Shown: positions 16,768 through 25,083, counted from the stretch's first letter. The stretch is DNA of 64,000 nucleotides from Hymenobacter profundi (GCF_019334315.1 NZ_JAHWGL010000009.1:24515-88514); one strand, 5' to 3'. Numbers and translations are program-made. Notes: generated by a model from the letters alone, not told the origin.

Positions 16768-17391
16768 TTGACTTTTAGCGCAATGCGAACGCCGCTCATT
16801 GGTTTGGAGCCTCAGCAGTGGCTTGCTCGCTTCGGCGACGAGCTGTACCGCTACGCACTGGGCCGCGTGGCGGAGGCAGGTATGGCCGAGGAACTGGTGC
16901 AAGACACATTCGTCAGCGCCCTAGAAGCCCAGGCGTCTTTTCGCGGGCAGGCCTCGGAGCGCACGTGGTTGTTTGTCATCCTGAAGCGCAAAATTATTGA
17001 CCACTACCGGCGGCAGGCCCGCTCGCCCTTCGTCCCGCTCACCCTCACGCCCGAGCAGCTGCCGGAAGCCGAATTTTTTCGGCCGGCCGACGGGCATTGG
17101 CGCGAGGAGGAATACCCGGCCCCCTGGGACGGGGTAGGCGACGAAGGTCGGGGGGATGTGCTGGTAGAACAGGCTGAATTTCAACATATCCTAAAAAGCT
17201 GCCAGGAGCGGCTTTCGCCGCAGCACCTGGCCGTATTTGTGCTGCGCTTCGTAGAGGAACTGCCGGCCGAGGCTATTTGTCAGGAACTCGGCCTCTCGCC
17301 GTCAAACTACTGGGTCATCGTGCACCGGGCCAAGTTGCAGCTGCGCCGCTGCCTCGAAAAGAACTGGTTTCAGTCCCCCCCCGCATCATGA
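16768..17391 (+). CDS. ECF-type RNA polymerase sigma factor
   Basis: This is a 207-residue sigma-70 family factor with only regions 2 and 4. Region 2 is visible at about residues 15-80 (ELYRYALGRV, ELVQDTFVSAL, TWLFVILKRKIIDHYRR). Region 4 is at about 130-195 (LSPQHLAVFVLRFVEELPAEAICQELGLSPSNYWVIVHRAKLQLRRCL). An alternative start at 16783 (MRTPLIG) is possible. The stop overlaps the anti-sigma start (ATGA), showing translational coupling. Five promoters of one pattern lie within 4 kb, including one in front of this gene. The gene is therefore probably autoregulated and controls the redox genes on both sides. Confidence 0.93.
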   Translation: MTFSAMRTPLIGLEPQQWLARFGDELYRYALGRVAEAGMAEELVQDTFVSALEAQASFRGQASERTWLFVILKRKIIDHYRRQARSPFVPLTLTPEQLPEAEFFRPADGHWREEEYPAPWDGVGDEGRGDVLVEQAEFQHILKSCQERLSPQHLAVFVLRFVEELPAEAICQELGLSPSNYWVIVHRAKLQLRRCLEKNWFQSPPAS

Positions 17392-17669
17392 GCATTCCCT
17401 CGCCCCTCTTCAACTGCCAGCAAGCCACCCTGCTCCTGGAACGCCGCGCCGACGCACCACTGCCAGCCAAAACCAATGCTCAGCTCTGGGCGCACCTGCG
17501 CCTTTGTCCCTACTGCCGGCGCTATGCGTTTCAAAGCTCCTTCCTGGCTCGTCAGGCCAAAGCGGCAGCCGAGGCCGTTGTGCCAGCCGACCTGCCATTA
17601 CCGGTCAGCTTGCGCGCCCGCTTGCAGCAGCTCATCGACACGCACGAGGCGGGGCTCCAGCAGGAATAG
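17388..17669 (+). CDS. Soluble zinc-binding anti-sigma factor (ZAS type)
   Basis: This is a 93-residue protein starting at the ATG that overlaps the sigma stop codon. It carries Cys10, then His36-x-x-x-Cys40-x-x-Cys43 (AHLRLCPYC), the zinc-binding motif of ZAS anti-sigma factors such as RsrA and ChrR. There is no transmembrane segment, so it acts in the cytoplasm. In RsrA, oxidation of the zinc cysteines frees the sigma factor, and the same redox switch is plausible here because the apparent target genes are redox enzymes. The C-terminal half is helical and rich in Ala, Leu and Arg. The open frame extends to 17277 inside the sigma gene, but coupling and motif position favour 17388. Confidence 0.85.
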   Translation: MSIPSPLFNCQQATLLLERRADAPLPAKTNAQLWAHLRLCPYCRRYAFQSSFLARQAKAAAEAVVPADLPLPVSLRARLQQLIDTHEAGLQQE

Positions 17670-17687
17670 AGGTTTTTTAAGTAAGAT

Positions 17688-17714
17688 GTAAGTTCCTATT
17701 AAGTGGGGCGTCTG
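17688..17714 (+). promoter_or_regulatory. Predicted ECF promoter of the small secreted peptide gene
   Basis: GTAAGTT (17688-17694), 14 bases, CGTCTG (17709-17714), 44 bases before the ATG at 17759. It is the most divergent of the five sites but has the exact spacer. Confidence 0.55.
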
Positions 17715-17758
17715 TCTGCTGGAAACTACTTTATTGCTCACTTTTTCACCCCTCTCAC

Positions 17759-17932
17759 ATGCGTACGTTCCTCGTTTCCGCTTCTTCGGTCCTACTCGTC
17801 CTCACACTCGTGCTGGCCACACCGCTTGCCCACGCCCAGAATGGCGGTAAAAAGCAAGATGAGAAGATGGCACAAAGCAACATGAGCCGCGGTAAAAGGG
17901 CAAAGGACAAAATTCGTGACAACAAACTGTAA
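17759..17932 (+). CDS. Small secreted basic peptide (57 aa), unknown family
   Basis: The frame is ATG at 17759 to TAA at 17932. Residues 1-26 form a clear signal peptide (hydrophobic core VLLVLTLVLATPL, cleavage after AHA). The predicted mature peptide of 31 residues starts QNGGKKQ and contains ten Lys/Arg and two Met (Met37, Met42), with no Cys. It follows the sigma/anti-sigma operon and has its own ECF-type promoter. In the Azospira SigF hypochlorite system a small methionine-rich periplasmic peptide (MrpX) sits in the equivalent place. This one is basic rather than methionine-rich, so equivalence is only a hypothesis. It would be missed by most gene callers. Confidence 0.7.
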   Translation: MRTFLVSASSVLLVLTLVLATPLAHAQNGGKKQDEKMAQSNMSRGKRAKDKIRDNKL

Positions 17933-17992
17933 GATCTTATCAACAAGGCTATATAAGGGAGCTATCCTGCATGCAGGATTGAGGTGGTCCGA

Positions 17993-18373
17993 TTACGCTG
18001 GACAGTTTAGGGTGCTAAGTGGAAGCAACTGTTGATGAGTGTGATACGGCGTCTGGTAGCCAATACTGGAGTGCAGGCGCTCGTGATTGTAGTAGTCAAA
18101 ATACTCAGCCACGCTGCGTTGGGCGTCGGCTAGGTCGGCAAAAACGGGCCGCTCGCGGACTTCGAGTACCTCCGTTTTGAGGCGCGACCACAGACTTTCA
18201 GCTTGGGCGTTATCGTAGCAGTCGCCGCGGCGACTCTGCGAGCGCAGGACGTGATGGTCGTGCAGCAGTTTACGGTAGGCATTGCCGCAACACTGCCCGC
18301 CCCGGTCCGAGTGGACGAGCAAGCCGGGCGTGGGTGGCTGCGCCCAAAAAGCCCGCTGCAAAGCCGTGTTAAT
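17993..18373 (-). pseudogene. C-terminal part of the host IS3 orfB transposase
   Basis: This segment reads from INTALQRAFWAQPPTPG to LLPLSTLNCPA and contains the second Asp and the Glu of the DDE catalytic triad (HSDRGGQ, DNAQAESLWSRLK). It is cut off from its N-terminal half by the nested element at 18378-19566. Its sequence is close to that of the transposase fragment at 57198. Confidence 0.85.
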
Positions 18374-18377
18374 CAGT
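18374..18377 (+). repeat. Target-site duplication CAGT, left copy
   Basis: CAGT at 18374-18377 is repeated at 19567-19570, directly outside the nested element. The uninterrupted sister copy at about 57577 has a single copy, which confirms this as the insertion site. Confidence 0.85.
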
Positions 18378-18450
18378 TGTACGCTTCCCCAAACCGAGCG
18401 CCAGTTGTGAGTAGAGAAAGATGTAACTTTCCCTACCTGACGACTGAGAA

Positions 18451-18714
18451 ATGAAAAAAGGACGATTCAGCGAGGCCCAGATTGTGGCCATTCTTCAACA
18501 GCAAGCCAGTGGGCAGACGGTGGCCCAGATTGCGCGCGAGCATGGCTTGAGCGAGGCCACGTTTTATGCCTGGAAAAGCAAATACGCCGGGGCCAGCGTC
18601 GCCGAGCTCACCCGGCTCAAGCACCTGGAAGAGGAGAATCGTAAGCTCAAGCAGATGTTCGCCGACCTAAGCCTAGAGAATCAGGCCATTAAGGAGATCC
18701 TGCGAAAAAAGTAA
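18451..18714 (+). CDS. IS3-family transposase orfA
   Basis: This 87-residue protein has a helix-turn-helix (EAQIVAILQQQASG...HGLSEATFYAWKSKY) that binds the terminal repeats, followed by a leucine-zipper-like coiled coil (LKHLEEENRKLKQMFADLSL) used for multimerisation. The last codons contain the heptamer A_AAA_AAG (18705-18711), in phase for a -1 ribosomal frameshift into orfB just before the stop TAA at 18712. Such a shift would give the OrfAB transposase, as in other IS3 elements. Confidence 0.9.
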   Translation: MKKGRFSEAQIVAILQQQASGQTVAQIAREHGLSEATFYAWKSKYAGASVAELTRLKHLEEENRKLKQMFADLSLENQAIKEILRKK

Positions 18715-19526
18715 GTAGCCCTGCGGCGCGGCGCCAGGCAGCGCAGGGCTTAGTAAGGAAGGGCTGGAGCCAGCGCCGGGCGTGTGCCCTGGTGGGGCTG
18801 GCGCGCGGCAGCTATCATCCCGTGGCGCAGGGGCGAAACGATGCGCCCGTGCAGCAGGCCCTGCGGGCGTTAAGTGGGCGGCATCCGGGCTGGGGGGTCT
18901 GGAAACTGCACCACCGCTTGCGCAAAAATGGACTGCTAATCAACCATAAACGCACGTTACGCATCTATCGGGCCCTGGCCCTTAACCTGCCTCGGCGCCT
19001 GAAAAAGCGTGTGCCCGCCCGCATCAAGCAGCCCCTAGTGGTGCCCGAGGCCGCCAACGAGTGCTGGTCACTCGACTTTACGAGCGACGTGTTGACCGAC
19101 GGCCGCCGGTTCCGCACGCTCAACGTGCTCGACGACTACAACCGCGAACTGCTGGGCGTGGAAATCGACTTCTCTTTGCCTGCTAGTCGCGTCGTGCAGG
19201 TACTCACGCGCTTAGTCGAGTGCTATGGTCGCCCCCTGCAGCTGCGCACCGACAACGGCCCTGAATTTATCAGCGCCAAGCTGAGTGAGTGGTGTGAGCA
19301 GCAGGGCATTTCCCTGCACTGGATTCAGCCCGGTAAGCCGACGCAGAATGCCTACATCGAACGCTTCAACGGCTCGTTCCGCCGCGAACTGCTCGACGCC
19401 CACCTGTTCCGCTCGCTGGCCCACGTGCGCCAGCTGGTGGACGAGTGGCGGCACGACTATAACACCCAACGGCCCCACCAGGCCTTGAATTTTATGACCC
19501 CACTCGAATTTAAACAAGCCGCTTAA
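18711..19526 (+). CDS. IS3-family transposase orfB (expressed by -1 frameshift)
   Basis: This is the DDE integrase-core part of the transposase. The -1 frame is open from the slippery site onward. An internal ATG at 18792 exists, but fusion to orfA is the expected product. Catalytic residues are Asp in WSLDFTSDVL, Asp in LRTDNGPEF and Glu in AYIERFNGSFRRELLD, with the usual D-D-35-E spacing. The C-terminus is NTQRPHQALNFMTPLEF, typical for the family. No internal stop or frameshift is seen. Confidence 0.9.
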   Translation, partial: VSSPAARRQAAQGLVRKGWSQRRACALVGLARGSYHPVAQGRNDAPVQQALRALSGRHPGWGVWKLHHRLRKNGLLINHKRTLRIYRALALNLPRRLKKRVPARIKQPLVVPEAANECWSLDFTSDVLTDGRRFRTLNVLDDYNRELLGVEIDFSLPASRVVQVLTRLVECYGRPLQLRTDNGPEFISAKLSEWCEQQGISLHWIQPGKPTQNAYIERFNGSFRRELLDAHLFRSLAHVRQLVDEWRHDYNTQRPHQALNFMTPLEFKQAA

Positions 19527-19566
19527 CCTCTGCCTACCACTGGCTTATCGAAGAGGGAAGCGTACA

Positions 19567-20385
19567 CAGTTCCTCGGGCATCGTGGCCATCACGTGCCAG
19601 CCCAGCACCTGCTTGCTGGCCATGTCCTGAAAGGCGCACCGGTAGGCCCAGTCGCCATTGGCCAGCGGCAAATACGTGATGTCACTGACCCAGACCCGGT
19701 TGGCTTGCGTCGGCTTGGGCTGATCGAGCAGTCGGTTGGGCGCGCAGCGCAGCCCGTGGGTTGAATCGGTGGTGCGCTGCGTAAAGGCTTTCGGCTGGAG
19801 CGCGTGCAGGCCCCGGCGGCCCATAGGTGCTGACGCCCCACCCGGTGTCCCTTGTTGCGCAGCGCTACCTGCAGGCGGCGCGTGCTATAACAGCGCTTAT
19901 GCACCCCAAACGACTTCACCAGCGCCGTTTTTCACGCCGGTTCCGGCTTGGTTGCTGCCTGCTGCCACGCGTAGTAGCCACTGGCCGGCACCTGCACCAG
20001 CTGGCAGAGCCGCCGCACGGCGTACTGTTCTCGTTGCGCCTCAATGAAACGATAGCGGCTCGTTGTTCCGGTGTCTGTGAGAGCCTGCGCTCATAACAAG
20101 CAACTGGCAATGGCTTTTTTTAAAATGTCCAGCTCCTGCACCTGCCGCCGAGCCAAGACCCGCAGCTGACGCAATTCAGCTGCCGTGTCCAGATTTAACT
20201 CCGCTCCGCGGGCTGCTGCGACTGGCGTGAGCGCCTCTTTTTGCCACTTGTAGAGCAACTTGGGGCTCATGTTGAGCGCACGGGGGCCGCCTGGGTCGAG
20301 CGGCTTTCGCTGGCTAGGCGCAACGCTTCGGCGCGGAAGGCGACGTCATAGCGCCGACACTTGGCGGGTGGGGGGCTGACTTTCA
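19567..20385 (-). pseudogene. orfA and N-terminal orfB of the host IS3 element
   Basis: From 20385 leftward, orfA begins MKVSPPPAKCRRYDVAFRAE and loses frame after about 36 codons through an extra C-rich insertion (QAAPVRST then stop). orfB follows in three different frames: YRFIEAQREQYAVRRLCQL, then KSFGVHKRCYSTRRLQVAL, then LLDQPKPTQANRVWVSDITYL, ending at MPEEL next to the nested element. The frames can be joined only by several indels, so this transposase is dead. Confidence 0.8.
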
Positions 20386-20558
20386 TGGCGTTCGAAAGAG
20401 TAAAACCTATTCTGTCCAGATTTACTCGACCACCTCATCTTGGCTATCCATGTTTGGAGGCAGTGCGTGCTCAATAAAGCTACTTCCTTCCCGTTCCTCT
20501 TTCTGGACGTATGTATGAGCTTGTCGTTTACAGCTAAGCCCTTTTGACAAGCTCTACT

Positions 20559-22136
20559 TTAGCGGAATTCCAAAGGAATCTCTGTAATTGGCCTGATCCA
20601 TATATTGCGATAGTAAGCTTCTGCTGCTTCAGACTGGAGTTGAATTTTGCCATCTACAAGCGGGCTCCAAGAGCCATCTAGCTTCCATTCTCGGGAGTCT
20701 TCTAACACCATTACAACCTCCCCGTTCACAACATGAATGCTTTTTTGACCTAAACAGATTAGTTCAATGGTGTTCCATTGCCCTAATGGTTTTTCTCTAT
20801 TTTGTCTTCGACGGCAGCGGCCGCCATTTGGCTGATTCAGACCGAACAATTTTGACGGAGCCGTTGGCTCATAAATCCAACCACTCTCCCCTTCTATATT
20901 TTTAAAAATGGCATTTATAGTCATGCTAGGCCCCAACCCGAAATAATCTCCTATATCGGCTTCCTGAATCTGTAGTTCATGCGACAGCATCCACACGTTC
21001 CAAAAGGCGCCCTGATTACCTTTCGCATGGTATAAAATGCCACTGTCCCGTTTGTCGTTCAAGCGAGGTTCGTACTTGCGAGTACCCCATTTGAATTCTG
21101 CTTTAAAATGATAATTGCTGAATTCCTGTTTAGTGCTTAACCCACCGTAAATTTCTCCAGAAATATGCAGCACCGGGAGGCCATTTTCTGAGATTACCTG
21201 AAATACATTTAAAGGGTCCTGGTTCAGGCCAATTGGTGTACCTGTTACGCCATCGCCTTTGGGGTAACCGGGCAGATTAACGCTGTAATGTGGCACTCCA
21301 ATGAACTTGTTCCAGTGGGTTAGATGCTGATCTAGCAAATTCGTCCATAAATACGTTGGCTTTGGGTCTGGATGAGTCTCTCTTTGGGAATCCCCCATAG
21401 CATAGCGTATACCGCCCAAGAGATGCTGTAAAAACAGTGGTTCCTGATAGCTTTCGTCTGTATGACCACCAGCTGTATAAAATGACCGCCCGCCTTGATA
21501 TGTATGATACCAGGTGATTGGATGAGTATCTCCATGAATGCCACCAGAGTAGCTTTGTTCATCCAGCGTTGCTAGTACCCGAATGTCAGGATTTAGATCT
21601 TTAAAATTATACCATTCATCCGTCCGTTGCCAGGTATCGGGAAGAAAAGCAGTTGCTTCATGATTTTTGTCTGATACGTGCAGGGTAGCGAGCTGAATAG
21701 CAGGGTGTCCGTTGAAATAAGCGCCTACTAATCCGTTATACCATGGCCAGTCATATTCTGTGTCGGTAGCCGCATGGATACCAACAAAGCCATTCCCGTC
21801 TTTTATGTAGTGTTCGAACGCCTGTTGTTGCGCATCGTTCAGTACATCTCCGGTGGTGCTTAAAAATATTACCGCCTTGTATTGCGCTAGATTGAGTTGG
21901 TTAAAGCTTGCCCCTACCTTAGTCGTATCGACGTGTATGTTATTTTCGGCACCTAGCTTTTGCAAGGCTGTAATAGCTACCGGAATCGAAGAATGAAAGA
22001 AGCCAGCCGTCTTATAAAAGACCAGAATCTTTGGTTTGGGTCTAGGCTCACTGGGATTGTCTTTCTTGTCAGAGGCACAACTGCAAAAAGTAAAAACTGC
22101 AAAAAGCAAAAAACAAGAACGTAGAGCTACACTCAT
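20559..22136 (-). CDS. ThuA-like plus DUF1080 (3-keto-disaccharide hydrolase) lipoprotein
   Basis: This is a 525-residue lipoprotein (signal peptide and lipobox FCSC) with two domains. Residues about 35-250 form a ThuA-like glutamine-amidotransferase-fold domain (VFYKTAGFFHSSIPVAI, GFVGIHAATDTEYDWPWYNGLVG, YHTYQGGRSFYTAGGHT). Residues about 260-520 match the DUF1080/3-keto-glucoside hydrolase jellyroll (SGILYHAKGNQGAFWNVWMLSHELQIQE, GQWNTIELICLGQKSIHVVNG). Such proteins take part in the 3-keto-sugar route of disaccharide breakdown. The GC content is visibly lower than that of the mannan operon. No partner dehydrogenase gene is adjacent, so its physiological substrate is open. Confidence 0.88.
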   Translation of the reverse strand: MSVALRSCFLLFAVFTFCSCASDKKDNPSEPRPKPKILVFYKTAGFFHSSIPVAITALQKLGAENNIHVDTTKVGASFNQLNLAQYKAVIFLSTTGDVLNDAQQQAFEHYIKDGNGFVGIHAATDTEYDWPWYNGLVGAYFNGHPAIQLATLHVSDKNHEATAFLPDTWQRTDEWYNFKDLNPDIRVLATLDEQSYSGGIHGDTHPITWYHTYQGGRSFYTAGGHTDESYQEPLFLQHLLGGIRYAMGDSQRETHPDPKPTYLWTNLLDQHLTHWNKFIGVPHYSVNLPGYPKGDGVTGTPIGLNQDPLNVFQVISENGLPVLHISGEIYGGLSTKQEFSNYHFKAEFKWGTRKYEPRLNDKRDSGILYHAKGNQGAFWNVWMLSHELQIQEADIGDYFGLGPSMTINAIFKNIEGESGWIYEPTAPSKLFGLNQPNGGRCRRRQNREKPLGQWNTIELICLGQKSIHVVNGEVVMVLEDSREWKLDGSWSPLVDGKIQLQSEAAEAYYRNIWIRPITEIPLEFR

Positions 22137-22388
22137 GACTGTTGCGTTTAAAAGTTTAACTCTGCCTTATAAAGAGATTCAGAGTGCAAAGCAACGTTGC
22201 GACATAAGATATAGCGTACGTGATCTGGTCACTAAAGTATCTTTTTACAGGAGTTGTAATTACATCCCAATTTTCTCTCATTCAACTAGCCCCCTGACTC
22301 TACCCTGTAGGAAAATCTCCGCTAATGCAGTACAACACAGTAGGCGGATAAGTAACTTGGAGTGCAAACGCTGACGCAGGTTCTCTAA

Positions 22389-23180
22389 ATGGGAAGAGCG
22401 AAGATGGGCAATATTATCCTTTACTTTGATGCAAACCGTATCCCTTTCTCTGCTTTGGTAGAATTTAAGACCCTCTCCATCGTGGTGCCGATGTATAATG
22501 AGCACCGCTCTATCCACCTTATCTTAGATGTACTGCGCGAGGTGGACTTGATCCAAGGCATCCGCAAGGAGATTATTGTCGTGGATGATTGTTCGACCGA
22601 TCAGTCTGCGGCGCGGGTCGAGGCATATGCACACCAATACCCTGCTATGGAATTGCGCCTGTTCAAGCACCAAGCTAACCAAGGGAAGGGCGCGGCCCTG
22701 CACACTGGCATCCGCGAAGCAACCGGCGATTATGTTATTATTCAGGATGCCGACCTGGAGTACGATCCGCAGGAGTACAATCTGCTGCTCACACCAGTGC
22801 TACGAGGTTTTGCTGATGTAGTGTATGGATCGCGCTTTATGGGAGGTAATCCACACCGCATTCTGTTCTTCTGGCATAGCATCGGCAACAACCTCCTCAC
22901 GTTCTTGTCGAACATATGTGCGGACCTGAATCTGACCGATATGGAAACATGCTACAAGCTGTTCCGGCGCGACATCATTCAGGGTCTACAGCTGGAAGAA
23001 AAGCGCTTTGGATTCGAACCGGAAGTGACGGCCAAAGTAGCGCGGGTGCCTGGGGTGCGTATTTATGAAGTCGGCATTAGCTACTATGGTCGCACGTACG
23101 CCGAAGGCAAGAAGATTGGCTGGCGCGATGGGGTCCGGGCCATCTACTGTATTCTGAAGTATGGTTTACTGAAGCGCTAA
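22389..23180 (+). CDS. Family 2 glycosyltransferase (dolichyl-phosphate-mannose synthase-like)
   Basis: This is a GT-A fold transferase of 263 residues. Key motifs are SIVVPMYNE, the nucleotide-binding VVDDCSTDQ, the repeated Asp in [11 protein letters not shown], and the acceptor region [11 protein letters not shown] followed by [20 protein letters not shown]. These match polyprenyl-phosphate hexosyltransferases (DPM1/GtrB type), here without C-terminal membrane helices. The start is uncertain: 22389 and 22407 are both possible, and the conserved region begins near residue 27. A polyprenyl-phosphate sugar made by this enzyme could feed the membrane transferase encoded at 23488 on the other strand, which uses such donors. 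Confidence 0.85.
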   Translation: MGRAKMGNIILYFDANRIPFSALVEFKTLSIVVPMYNEHRSIHLILDVLREVDLIQGIRKEIIVVDDCSTDQSAARVEAYAHQYPAMELRLFKHQANQGKGAALHTGIREATGDYVIIQDADLEYDPQEYNLLLTPVLRGFADVVYGSRFMGGNPHRILFFWHSIGNNLLTFLSNICADLNLTDMETCYKLFRRDIIQGLQLEEKRFGFEPEVTAKVARVPGVRIYEVGISYYGRTYAEGKKIGWRDGVRAIYCILKYGLLKR

Positions 23181-23217
23181 ATCTCTTGAAGTAGGGATTC
23201 GACTACGTTATGCTCAG

Positions 23218-23247
23218 GCCCGCACTTGGATGAGTGAAAGTGCGGGC
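23218..23247 (+). terminator. Hairpin after the family 2 glycosyltransferase
   Basis: GCCCGCACTT at 23218-23227 pairs with AAGTGCGGGC at 23238-23247 across a 10-base loop, 38 bp after the stop codon. No strong T run follows. The remaining sequence up to 23487 shows no gene. Confidence 0.5.
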
Positions 23248-23487
23248 TGACCTTATTGGTAAAGCGTTTCTGACCTTGCGTCTACCTTCTACGAGCAGCG
23301 TACCTATGCAACAATCAAAGAAGTTTTCGCGCCTCTTTAATTGTTTATTGTGTCTAATACACGGGCCAAGTGCGACTTCGATACCAGCCTTTCAACCAAT
23401 CCATTGCTGTATGTGTATCGCTCCGGTTGCTAATACAAGGCCTTATCGCCGCACTTACCAAGTCGCTCCATAACGGTTGCTGCCAAA

Positions 23488-25083
23488 TTATAATGCCTTC
23501 AGGCTATTTTCATACAAAAACATTTTTTCATTAGCCACTTCTACACTATCAATAATTTTATACTTATTATTTCTTGCGCCTAGCACCATCAAAACTCTAG
23601 ATGATTCGCTATTTAATTTGTTATCAATCTCTGAAGCGCTTAAAAAATAAAATTTACCAAGTTTTTTGAAGTTATCCCATCCGTATTTATTTATTTCTTT
23701 ATCGGATATTTGAAAATATTCTGGCTTTATCGAGCAATAAGTAGCTACAAAAATATAATCCTGTCCATCGCCGTTATCTTCTTGAATAAATATTTTATTA
23801 TATTTATTCTGATAAATATTAACTTTCTTGCATGCCTCTACAAAGGTATGCCGCATTCCAACATTTCTTAGTTCTTCAGAAGAAATATATTTATTAATAA
23901 AATAATAGCTATTTAAAGTAATTAGGGTAGTAAGAAAAATCAAATACGCACTCTTAAGCACTGGTGTATTGATGTAGTTATAAATGAAAACTATGCCTGC
24001 TGCTGTTATTAATGGTGCCAGTACAATTAAACAGGAAGCACGTAGCGCGTTCGGATTTTCTTGCGTTAAAGCACTAGGTATTATAGCTATAATTAATATA
24101 CTATAGAAATACATAGGGCTTATCACTTGTTTTTTATCTATGATTTTGTAAATAAAAAACAAGCCTATATAAAAGAAGACAAACTCGAGCATTAGCAACC
24201 TATCTACAGTAAAATAATTATAATTACCAAACTCAAAAAATAGAAAGTTAGGTGATATATTAGAAAGTATATTTTTGAATATACTATTTATGTAATCAAA
24301 AGAGAAGGAGAACTTCATCATACTTCCTTCAGCCCTAGAAAAGAACTGCTTCGGCATGGTGAGTGCAGCAATAATCTGAGGACTAGCGCCGACTAAACAG
24401 CTAATTGCAAAAGCTACACCCTTCTCCAAGGCTTTATTAGCATGCCGAAATAAATCATAGAAGACAAGAAGTGTAAATAAGAAAAAAATAAGTTTACTAG
24501 ATTGGTACGTGCTAGTTCCAAGGCCTATGCATACTCCTAACAGGAGCAAGCTTTTAATATTATAATCTTTCTCTTTAACTCTTTGCCATAGATAGCATGT
24601 ACTAATTAAAAAGAATGAAGGTAACAGAGTTCCTTCTGACGCTATTCGAGAAAACAATATATGCCATGGAGAAAGCACAATGAGAAGTAAAGCAAAAAAA
24701 GCAAACAATTTTCCTCCCATTTTTTTGGCAACTAAGTAAAGTATAATTAGAGAAAAACAGCCTAATATGACTGATACTAATCTACCAGAAGCAACCGAAA
24801 ATCCGAAAAGACTAATAGTTATAGCACTCAACCAAGCGTACATGGGAGGACGATAGTCTAACGTCCCAAATCCTCTCAGAATTAGCGGGTATTTCTGACC
24901 CCACCGGTCGGCTCCAGTCTCTGCAATGGAATAACCATCATATATATTAGAAAGCTCATCATGATGTGCAGATAATGGATAGTTTTCTAGCTGTAGGAAT
25001 CTGAGCAGAAAGCCGACTAGGAGTATAAAAAATAATCCAATCTGTAAGATATTGATAAATCTATTTCGAATATTTACTTGCAT
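23488..25083 (-). CDS. ArnT/PMT-like membrane glycosyltransferase (GT39/GT83 type)
   Basis: This 531-residue protein has about eleven hydrophobic segments in its first 400 residues. The first periplasmic loop carries the acidic pair in AHHDELSNIYDG and the motif YRPPMYAWLSAI, as in ArnT and protein O-mannosyltransferase relatives, which transfer sugars from polyprenyl phosphates. The C-terminal ~120 residues are soluble and Lys/Asn-rich. Base composition is strongly AT-rich (long A/T runs, frequent aat/ata codons), unlike every neighbour, which suggests recent transfer from a low-GC donor. The acceptor (protein, lipid or glycan) is unknown. Confidence 0.8.
   Translation of the reverse strand: MQVNIRNRFINILQIGLFFILLVGFLLRFLQLENYPLSAHHDELSNIYDGYSIAETGADRWGQKYPLILRGFGTLDYRPPMYAWLSAITISLFGFSVASGRLVSVILGCFSLIILYLVAKKMGGKLFAFFALLLIVLSPWHILFSRIASEGTLLPSFFLISTCYLWQRVKEKDYNIKSLLLLGVCIGLGTSTYQSSKLIFFLFTLLVFYDLFRHANKALEKGVAFAISCLVGASPQIIAALTMPKQFFSRAEGSMMKFSFSFDYINSIFKNILSNISPNFLFFEFGNYNYFTVDRLLMLEFVFFYIGLFFIYKIIDKKQVISPMYFYSILIIAIIPSALTQENPNALRASCLIVLAPLITAAGIVFIYNYINTPVLKSAYLIFLTTLITLNSYYFINKYISSEELRNVGMRHTFVEACKKVNIYQNKYNKIFIQEDNGDGQDYIFVATYCSIKPEYFQISDKEINKYGWDNFKKLGKFYFLSASEIDNKLNSESSRVLMVLGARNNKYKIIDSVEVANEKMFLYENSLKAL

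Larger units (their letters stand above)
18378..19566 (+). mobile_element. Intact nested IS3-family element (IS407-group-like), 1189 bp
   Basis: The ends are TGTACGCTTCCC at 18378 and its inverted copy ending at 19566, with a 4-bp target duplication (CAGT). Both reading frames are open and linked by a canonical frameshift signal. All DDE residues are present, so it is probably still functional. A 4-bp duplication and TG...CA ends fit the IS407 group. It interrupts an older IS3-family element, which gives the relative order of the two insertions. Confidence 0.9.
17980..20437 (-). mobile_element. IS3-family element (host copy), decayed and interrupted
   Basis: Terminal repeats are TGAGGTGGTCCGATTACGCTGGACAG at the 17980 end (given in full only as first and last bases TGAGG...GACAG) and TGAGGTGGTCGAG...GACAG at the 20437 end. 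Without the nested element the length is about 1265 bp, normal for IS3. No target duplication is visible. orfA and orfB run on the minus strand. orfA is frameshifted after QAAP, and orfB has several frameshifts and is split by the nested element between MPEEL and INTALQRAFW. Fragments of the same element lie at 11340, 32070, 32118 and 57185. Confidence 0.85.
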
